Source: Bacteroidales bacterium
GTDB taxonomy: Bacteria > Bacteroidota > Bacteroidia > Bacteroidales > UBA932
Direction of reading: 5' to 3'
Length of the DNA: 38,217 nt
NCBI GenBank assembly: GCA_028708215.1
Contig: JAQVZL010000010.1
Location: forward strand, 1 to 38,217
Positions 27,313 through 33,002 of the stretch are shown here, piece after piece. A program made the translations under genes and the position numbers. Positions within the stretch are counted from its first letter, which is position 1. Each line of letters begins with the position of its first letter. Under the pieces are notes generated by a model, which was not told the DNA's origin, did no database searches, and was given only the letters and a program-made list of their open reading frames with translations.

Positions 27313-27429
27313 AATTTTTCTGTTTTAAATAATTTATAAATTTTTATTGTTTTAGTACAGTTTACTTTCTCTCCTATGACAAATAAAATGCCAAATAGAG
27401 TATCTGACAAAATGTCTTGAATAAATAAT

Positions 27430-27437
27430 TATATTTG
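27430..27437 (+). promoter_or_regulatory. -7 box of tadA
   Basis: TATATTTG fits TAnnTTTG and lies 20 bp before the ATG at 27457, predicting a leader of about 13 nt. No -33 TTTG at the usual distance. Confidence 0.5.
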
Positions 27438-27456
27438 TCCTAAATTTTTAGAAGAG

Positions 27457-27900
27457 ATGAGTGAAAATCACCAGACATTTATGAGAGAGGCTTTGAAAGA
27501 GGCCCATAAAGCTTTGGAAAGAGACGAGGTACCAATAGGTGCCGTAGTTGTTATTGGGGGCCGAGTTATTGCCAGGGCACATAACTTAACTGAGGTGCTA
27601 AGCGACCCCACAGCTCATGCAGAGATGCAAGCTATTACCTCTGCCACAAATGCATATGGGGGTAAATATTTAAATGAGGCCACAGTTTACGTTACTGTAG
27701 AGCCTTGCCCTATGTGCGCCGCAGCTCTTAATTGGGCGCAGGTAAAGAGAGTGGTGTATGGTGCTCCAGATAGTAAAAGAGGCTTCTCCCTCTTCTCTCC
27801 ATCTCTTTTGCATCCAAAATGTGAAGTTGTTGCTGGAGTAATGGAGCAGGAGTGCTCTTCCCTAGTAAGCGATTTCTTCAAATCAAAAAGAGCAAAATAA
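27457..27900 (+). CDS. tadA: tRNA-specific adenosine deaminase
   Basis: Zinc enzyme converting A34 to inosine in tRNA-Arg. The 147-residue protein has the deaminase signature HAE (His54, Glu56 in PTAHAEMQAI) and PCPMC (Cys84, Cys87 in VEPCPMCAAA), with the N-terminal FMREALKEAHKA helix typical of TadA. It is followed 36 bp later by a DedA/YqaA-type gene. Confidence 0.92.
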   Translation: MSENHQTFMREALKEAHKALERDEVPIGAVVVIGGRVIARAHNLTEVLSDPTAHAEMQAITSATNAYGGKYLNEATVYVTVEPCPMCAAALNWAQVKRVVYGAPDSKRGFSLFSPSLLHPKCEVVAGVMEQECSSLVSDFFKSKRAK

Positions 27901-27936
27901 TTTAATTTTTTTCAAACTTATGCTTTATGCACTTTT

Positions 27937-28407
27937 ATGGTTGAATTTCTTCTTAATTACGGATTAATAGGTCTCTTTGTAGCCTCTTTTTTGGCGTCTA
28001 CAGTTATTCCTTTCAGTTCCGAGGTTGTTTTGACCGGAGTCCTTTTTGCTGGAGTTAACCCTCTCTATGCTTTTTTTGCAGCTACCGCTGGTAACTGGTT
28101 AGGAGGTCTTACATCTTACTATATTGGCCATTTAGGGCGATGGGATATTATTGAAAAGTGGTTGGGAGTAAAGCATGAGAGATTAATTAAACAAAAATCA
28201 AAAATTGAAAAATATGGAAGCCTTATAGCACTATTAACATGGTTGCCTATTATAGGAGACATTTTTGCCATAGGTTTAGGCTTCTATAGGATAGATTTTA
28301 TTAAGAGTGCATTCTTCATGCTAATAGGCCGCTCACTTAGGTTTGCTGGGTGGGTTTTGCTCTATATTTTATATGAAAAAGAGGTTTTTAGTTATTTAAT
28401 AGCTTAA
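27937..28407 (+). CDS. YqaA/DedA-type (SNARE-associated, VTT) membrane protein
   Basis: A 156-residue integral membrane protein. The N-terminal reentrant-type segment FLASTVIPFSSEVVLTGVLF, the glycine-rich AATAGNWLGGLTSYYIGHLG, the amphipathic loop GRWDIIEKWLG and the polar-in-membrane WLPIIGDIFAIGLGFYRI are hallmarks of the YqaA branch of the DedA superfamily, whose members are involved in lipid translocation and membrane homeostasis. The conserved acidic and Gly-Asp positions are present. Substrate unknown. Confidence 0.83.
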   Translation: MVEFLLNYGLIGLFVASFLASTVIPFSSEVVLTGVLFAGVNPLYAFFAATAGNWLGGLTSYYIGHLGRWDIIEKWLGVKHERLIKQKSKIEKYGSLIALLTWLPIIGDIFAIGLGFYRIDFIKSAFFMLIGRSLRFAGWVLLYILYEKEVFSYLIA

Positions 28408-28410
28408 TTT

Positions 28411-28441
28411 TTTGGAAGAAATAAAAAAAGCAATATCTTTG
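28411..28441 (+). promoter_or_regulatory. promoter of tRNA-Gln
   Basis: TTTG (28411-28414), 19-bp spacer, TATCTTTG (28434-28441): an exact Bacteroidetes consensus. Predicted start near 28447, 16 nt before the mature tRNA. Confidence 0.8.
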
Positions 28442-28462
28442 CAGTCCCAAAATCAAGGGTAT

Positions 28463-28533
28463 TGACCTATGGTGTAATGGTAGCACTACTGATTTTGGTT
28501 CAGTCAGTCTAGGTTCGAATCCTGGTAGGTCAA
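28463..28533 (+). tRNA. tRNA-Gln (anticodon TTG)
   Basis: Cloverleaf of 71 nt: acceptor TGACCTA/TAGGTCA, D stem GTGT/GCAC, anticodon stem ACTGA/TCAGT with loop TTTTGGT (anticodon TTG), variable CAGT, T arm CTAGG-TTCGAAT-CCTGG, discriminator A. CCA is not encoded. Reads CAA and, by wobble, CAG codons. Confidence 0.95.
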
Positions 28534-28546
28534 CATTTTAAAAAAG

Positions 28547-28577
28547 AGCATTCTAACTAGTAGAGTGCTTTTTTTTT
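28547..28577 (+). terminator. terminator of tRNA-Gln
   Basis: AGCATTCTA (28547-28555) pairs with TAGAGTGCT (28561-28569), 9 bp with one G-U pair and a 5-nt loop, followed by a run of T to 28577. It marks the end of the tRNA unit. Confidence 0.85.
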
Positions 28578-28672
28578 ACCCAGAAACCATTCCCCAGGAC
28601 TAAAGTTTCCCACCTAGCCAAAGCAAGGTGACGGCTCGGTAGGCGCTCGTGTAATATGCACTAAGTGAAATA

Positions 28673-28719
28673 GTTGACTTTTGAAATACCCTGTTTTTGG
28701 GCCTATTTCAAAACTCAAC
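28673..28719. other. 16-bp stem hairpin inside the element
   Basis: GTTGACTTTTGAAATA (28673-28688) pairs with TATTTCAAAACTCAAC (28704-28719), 15 of 16 positions, with an inner CCC/GGG pair in the loop. It could be a transcribed structured RNA or an element-internal inverted repeat. Confidence 0.6.
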
Positions 28720-28777
28720 CATCTGAGTAACAGGTGGTTACATCAATGCCTACCCGCGCTGGTTCGGGCTCTTGTTT

Positions 28778-28813
28778 GCCAAGCAAACTAACAGGGCAAA
28801 GTAAACTAACAAG
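28778..28813. repeat. two 18-bp tandem repeats
   Basis: GCCAAGCAAACTAACAGG (28778-28795) is followed directly by GCAAAGTAAACTAACAAG (28796-28813), 15 of 18 identical. Non-coding. Confidence 0.6.
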
Positions 28814-29095
28814 GCTGAGCAAATATTGCCAGGAGACGATTGTGCGTAAATACCTAGTAATCAATCATTTAATTTTTCTAAATGAACCCAAAAGGGCTTA
28901 TTTTCAAAAGCTAGCTTCCACTTAATAAGCAAGTTATGAACAATCATCTCCCGGGAAATTGTCTTCTAGGGAAAAATCAGATGAATTATCAGATCAAGTT
29001 TTCACATCAATATTATACTGAAATTTCACTAATGCGTTATTTAACACTCTGCTTATCTGCTAGTTGCTGGATAGGAAACTTTAGTCCTGGCAATG

Positions 29096-29115
29096 TCTGC
29101 TCAGCTCTGCTCAGC
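29096..29115. repeat. two exact 10-bp tandem repeats
   Basis: TCTGCTCAGC twice in a row, just outside the right end of the 28594-29090 element, and overlapping the stop codon of the minus-strand glycosyltransferase at 29111. Confidence 0.6.
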
Positions 29116-30181
29116 ATAAAGCAACATCTCTTTTTTCAAGAGAAAAGTTGTGGATTATTCTTTCTCTAAAAATATTGTTTTTTTCTAGTGTAAGTGCTTC
29201 TTTTATTAATTGAGCCGCTTTTAGTTCGCTATTTGAGGCTGAGCTTTTATTATGCTCATTTTTGTTTGAGTAGGGTTCATAGAAGTAGAGTGAAAACCCT
29301 AAGCCTCCTGTTACCTCGGGCATTCCTCCAGCTTTAGAGATAATAGGAATCATTCTGTAGCTCATAGCCTCGGCAAGCGAAAGTGAGAAGCTTTCTCTTC
29401 TAGAAAACTGACAGTAAACATGAGATGTGCGGTAGTACTCTGCTAACTCTTCTGGTGGGATTGCTTCAACAATTTTTAGATTAGGAGAGGGCTTTATACC
29501 AGCCCATTCAAAAACAGTAGCATTGCAGCCGACAAGTATAAATTGAGTATGTGGGAGCAGAGATGCTACTCTGTTAAAGCGGTCTATCCCTTTTATATAA
29601 AATGTTTGAACGGTAGAGATTAGTGCTACGCAAAGTATGCTTTTTTGCGAGGCATTCTCTCTTATTGTTTGAGTGGAGTTGTTGTTTAGTTGAGGAGAGA
29701 AACTCTCTTGGAGAGATGGAATTTGAACTCCGTTGTAAATTAATTTTGTTTGGGCATTGGGGGCAATGGCTTTTACTGTGCGTTCTATGTTTTTAGAGAC
29801 GCATAGATTGCATGAGGCCCATTTCATAGATTGTAGAGTCATAAAGGCTCTTAGTGGTTTAGATAAGCTGCCGTAGTTATATTTCTTTTCTCTACAAACA
29901 TCGTAGCCGCCAATTACAATTAAAACTTTTTTATTAAATAGTTTTCCTAAAAGAGTGGGTAGAAAGGAGTGATAATCTGCAAACCATATATATATAAGCT
30001 CAACTTTGTTAATATTAAATAGTAAGTAAATAAGGAGTTTAAAAAGAGAGAGCGGGAGTTGTGTTTTTGGGTTATTCTTGAATTGGTACTCAGTTAAGTT
30101 GTACTTTTTGCTTAAAATAGAGATATCTCCTCTAACAAATGTAGAGCTGTGAGTATAGATGAAAAGAGCTTTTTTATTCAT
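29111..30181 (-). CDS. glycosyltransferase family 4 protein, C-terminus probably altered
   Basis: A 356-residue GT-B glycosyltransferase. The N-terminal domain has VELIYIWFADYHSFLPTLLG and VLIVIGGYDVCRE; the C-terminal donor domain has KGIDRFNRVASLLP, FILVGC, the nucleotide-sugar motif RRESFSLSLAEAMSYRMIPI and SKAGGMPEV. Sugar donor and acceptor are unknown. The protein ends ERIIHNFSLEKRDVALC: NFSLEKR is normally followed by another helix of 10-20 residues, but here the frame runs into the repeat-rich region and stops. The last few residues are therefore probably encoded by inserted DNA. A polar insert (about residues 170-190, rich in Asn/Thr/Ser) lies between the two domains. Confidence 0.82.
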   Translation of the reverse strand: MNKKALFIYTHSSTFVRGDISILSKKYNLTEYQFKNNPKTQLPLSLFKLLIYLLFNINKVELIYIWFADYHSFLPTLLGKLFNKKVLIVIGGYDVCREKKYNYGSLSKPLRAFMTLQSMKWASCNLCVSKNIERTVKAIAPNAQTKLIYNGVQIPSLQESFSPQLNNNSTQTIRENASQKSILCVALISTVQTFYIKGIDRFNRVASLLPHTQFILVGCNATVFEWAGIKPSPNLKIVEAIPPEELAEYYRTSHVYCQFSRRESFSLSLAEAMSYRMIPIISKAGGMPEVTGGLGFSLYFYEPYSNKNEHNKSSASNSELKAAQLIKEALTLEKNNIFRERIIHNFSLEKRDVALC

Positions 30182-30282
30182 TTAAAGTGGGTCTCTAATT
30201 ATTTTATCTATAGGTCTACTTTAGTAATAGAGTTTGTCTGCTAGCAGGTTTTCTAAATAAAGTGGAGGTTCTTGTGCTATAA

Positions 30283-31179
30283 TTATTTGACAATAATTAT
30301 GTTGGCCACTTTGCGAGCGCCTTTGTTGTTAAATTTTTTGTTGTCTGAGGGGTGATTAACTAAACCATTTTCTGATTGGCCTTTTACATACATTGTTGTA
30401 GAGCCCCCTCCATCTAGGTTTATTATGTATGAAGCTCCTAGCCATCTTAATGTTTTTTGGAGCTCTTCTAATGACATTCCCATAGATTTTTTAGATCTGC
30501 CATCTACTGTGAACAAGAGAATATTACCATTCTCTTTTTTTGCTACTGCTGTTCTTGGGTGCCTATTTGTGTAGAATGAATTTTCATTTAATTCTTGGTC
30601 TTGGCCATTCACTCTTAAGATAGGACCAGTAGTAATAACATGGGGAGCCTGTATATATTTTTCCCACTCTTTAAGTTGGTCTGCTTTAAGTATATATAAC
30701 TCTTGGTTATAAATTGCTATAGCACCTGTTTGGTGCATAGATCGGCTGCTAGAGGTGTAGGTGTTTGGAGCTAGCTGTTCCCCATCTTTACGAATATAAT
30801 CTACTGAGTTATAGTCTACTGTATTGGGCTTATAGTTAAACTTAAAGAAGGAGCCGTTTATTGCTGCTATGGCATTGTTTTGAGCAGCAAGAGTGTTGGT
30901 TTCAATAAGAGTTGGACTTGCTATAATTTCAATTTTTTTACCCGAAGTTGGTTTGATCTCTACAATGCTAATAAACTGCGAAGAGTTAAATAACTCATCT
31001 TTTGCAAAATGAATTTGACGGAGTTCTATTCCAGGCTCTATCTCTTTAGTAACCCAAGCTCCATTTACCAGTGTTAGTGAGTCTCTTTTTTGTGCAGTAA
31101 GCAAAGAAGGTAAAAAAGAGAGAAATATAATTGCCCAAAATAGTGGTGATGCTATGGTAGATTTGTAGATGGTTTTCAT
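30283..31179 (-). CDS. exported phosphodiester glycosidase-like (NAGPA domain) protein
   Basis: A 298-residue protein with an N-terminal signal peptide (hydrophobic LFWAIIFLSFLPSLLTAQ) and a NAGPA domain, the fold of the uncovering enzyme that removes GlcNAc from GlcNAc-phosphodiesters and of related bacterial envelope polysaccharide proteins. Signature stretches are AAINGSFFKF, RHPRTAVAKKENGNILLFTV followed by DGR, and INLDGGGSTTMYV with the closing RKVANIIIV. Substrate is probably an envelope glycan, by inference only. It starts 14 nt after the Na/Pi cotransporter gene on the same strand. Confidence 0.85.
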   Translation of the reverse strand: MKTIYKSTIASPLFWAIIFLSFLPSLLTAQKRDSLTLVNGAWVTKEIEPGIELRQIHFAKDELFNSSQFISIVEIKPTSGKKIEIIASPTLIETNTLAAQNNAIAAINGSFFKFNYKPNTVDYNSVDYIRKDGEQLAPNTYTSSSRSMHQTGAIAIYNQELYILKADQLKEWEKYIQAPHVITTGPILRVNGQDQELNENSFYTNRHPRTAVAKKENGNILLFTVDGRSKKSMGMSLEELQKTLRWLGASYIINLDGGGSTTMYVKGQSENGLVNHPSDNKKFNNKGARKVANIIIVK

Positions 31180-31193
31180 ATTTTCTTGAATTA

Positions 31194-32879
31194 TTATTTT
31201 ATGTCTATAATAGCTTCAGAAACATTTATGATATAGTCTCCAACTTTTTCGCACTCTGCAATTAAGTCCATATAAAAAACTCCTGTTTGGTAGTTGTATA
31301 TATTATGTTCTAAATTAAGCAGGTGCTCTTCTTTTAAGTGGTTGCGGTATTCATTAATAGAGTTCTCGGCATCTTCGGCGCTGTTAATATTCTCTATTTG
31401 AGTGTAGCCTAGCTCTAAATTAGTTATCATATGACTAAACGCATTATCTAGAAGATCTAACATTCTGTCAATTTTAGTAATCATTTCTGGGTTGAGCTTA
31501 CTATTATAAACATTTTTTCTTTGAAGGATTCTGGCAACATTGTATCCGCTGTCTCCTATACTTTCAAGCTCACTTATTATTGTGTACATGGCTTGAATTC
31601 TTTTTCCACTCTCTTCGCTTATCTCGCCCTCTGCAACATCATTTAGGTAGTTTGCAATTTCTAGCTCTATTCTATCTGTAATTTGCTCGTACTCTTCTAG
31701 TTTAGTAAAGAGTGCTTCAAAGTTGCTTTTTTCTGAATCGTGTATAGCTTGCCTAGCATATTCAAATTGTCTTTGTGAAAGACGTGCAAAGCTAACAATC
31801 TCTTGCTTTGCTTGAGTAAGAGATAGCTCAGAAGTGTTTAAGATACCTCCCTGAATAAATTTAAGGCGAAATACCTCCTCTGTTTTAGGTGGTTTAATTG
31901 CATAAGTTACAAGTTTCACAATTTGAGGAGTGAACCAAACTAGTAAAAGGGTATTAGTTACATTAAATAGAGTGTGTAATAACGAAAGTCCGTAAAGAGT
32001 TGAGCTGCTATCTACAAAAGGATTTCCAGCTCCCAAGCTCTCTGTTATAGCAGCAACTAAATTAAGTATGGGGTTAAAAAATACTAATACCCATGTAATA
32101 CCAACTAAATTGAATACACTGTGGGCCAAAGCAGCTCTTCTGGCAGAGACATTGGCAACAGCTGCTGCAATATTGGCAGTTATTGTAGTACCAATATTCT
32201 CTCCTAGTACTAGTGCTGCCGCCATCTCAAATGGGATCCACCCGTAGCTACTCATAACTAGAGTTAAAGCCATAGTCGCACTTGAAGATTGGAGCACTAT
32301 GGTGAGTAAAGTTCCTATAAATATAAAAATAAGTACAGAACCAAAGCCAAAGCTAGTCCACTCTTTTATAAACTCTAAAACATGTGGAGTTGTGGTGAGA
32401 TCTGGAACGGAGTTTTTTAGAAAACTTAATCCAAGAAAAAGTAGAGCAAAGCCAATAATTAGCTCTCCTGTAGACTTTTTCTTTCTTGACTTAAGCATCA
32501 TGAAAATAAACCCTATACCTATTAAAGGAATAGATATTACAGAGATATCTACTTTAAAACCAAGGAGGGTTATTATCCAAGCAGTAATTGTAGTCCCAAT
32601 ATTTGCTCCCATTATAACTCCTACAGATTGGGCTAGAGTTAGTAGTCCAGCATTTACAAAACTAACTACCATAACGGTAGTTGCACTGGAAGATTGAATG
32701 ATTGCTGTTATAAAGAGACCTGTGAATACTCTTTTAAAAGAGTTAGATGTCATTGCAGCTAAAATGCCTCGCATTTTGTCTCCTGCCACCTTTTGAAGTG
32801 ATTCACTCAAGAGCGTCATTCCGTATAGGAATAACCCTAGTGAACCTACTATTTTGAGAATTTGATAAGCAATACTCAT
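31194..32879 (-). CDS. Na/Pi cotransporter II-type protein with PhoU-like C-terminus
   Basis: A 561-residue inner-membrane protein. Residues 1 to about 330 carry two copies of the Na/Pi cotransporter repeat, each with the QSSSAT motif (IIQSSSATTVMVVSFVNAG and VLQSSSATMALTLVMSS) plus GANIGTT/GENIGTT. Residues about 350-560 form a helical PhoU-like domain (ISELESIGDSGYNVARILQR; ECEKVGDYIINVSEA). The family exports or imports phosphate with sodium. It is the first gene of a minus-strand group with the NAGPA protein. Confidence 0.9.
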   Translation of the reverse strand: MSIAYQILKIVGSLGLFLYGMTLLSESLQKVAGDKMRGILAAMTSNSFKRVFTGLFITAIIQSSSATTVMVVSFVNAGLLTLAQSVGVIMGANIGTTITAWIITLLGFKVDISVISIPLIGIGFIFMMLKSRKKKSTGELIIGFALLFLGLSFLKNSVPDLTTTPHVLEFIKEWTSFGFGSVLIFIFIGTLLTIVLQSSSATMALTLVMSSYGWIPFEMAAALVLGENIGTTITANIAAAVANVSARRAALAHSVFNLVGITWVLVFFNPILNLVAAITESLGAGNPFVDSSSTLYGLSLLHTLFNVTNTLLLVWFTPQIVKLVTYAIKPPKTEEVFRLKFIQGGILNTSELSLTQAKQEIVSFARLSQRQFEYARQAIHDSEKSNFEALFTKLEEYEQITDRIELEIANYLNDVAEGEISEESGKRIQAMYTIISELESIGDSGYNVARILQRKNVYNSKLNPEMITKIDRMLDLLDNAFSHMITNLELGYTQIENINSAEDAENSINEYRNHLKEEHLLNLEHNIYNYQTGVFYMDLIAECEKVGDYIINVSEAIIDIK

Positions 32880-32906
32880 TAAGTTTCGGCTATTTATTTA
32901 TATAGG

Positions 32907-32914
32907 CAAATATA
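32907..32914 (-). promoter_or_regulatory. -7 box of the Na/Pi cotransporter gene
   Basis: TATATTTG on the minus strand, matching TAnnTTTG, 28 bp before the ATG at 32879. A second TATATTTG is at 32981-32988 on the same strand and could be a further start site. Confidence 0.5.
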
Positions 32915-33002
32915 GATGATATAATTTACCTTATAAAAATTATAATCGATTTTGTTATCTTAGCAGAAATTAATTCTAGCCAAATATAAGAGAGTAAAAC
33001 AG

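Larger units (their letters stand above)
28594..29090. repeat. 497-bp non-coding element bounded by a perfect 17-bp inverted repeat
   Basis: CCAGGACTAAAGTTTCC (28594-28610) and its exact reverse complement GGAAACTTTAGTCCTGG (29074-29090) bound the interval; similarity continues outward (CATT next to each end). Inside there is no convincing gene; short frames lack recognisable features. It holds a long hairpin (28673-28719), a pair of 18-bp tandem repeats (28778-28813), and an inner imperfect inverted repeat (28825-28842 with 28941-28958, 14 of 18). It lies between the tRNA-Gln terminator and a glycosyltransferase gene. A MITE or the remnant of a transposon fits best. No clear target duplication was seen. 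Confidence 0.65.

Noticed and set aside
27313-27456. CIRCE operator for groES
   Set aside because: No inverted repeat of the CIRCE type is present in the interval.
28463-28620. Integrated element using tRNA-Gln as attachment site
   Set aside because: No direct repeat of the tRNA 3' end and no integrase were found in the window.
28594-29090. Group II intron or CRISPR array
   Set aside because: No domain V-like hairpin or maturase, and the repeats are neither regular nor separated by spacers of constant size.
28734-29169. Short open frames inside the repeat region (about 63 and 77 codons)
   Set aside because: No recognisable protein features, no promoter and the frames cross the inverted and tandem repeats; likely chance.
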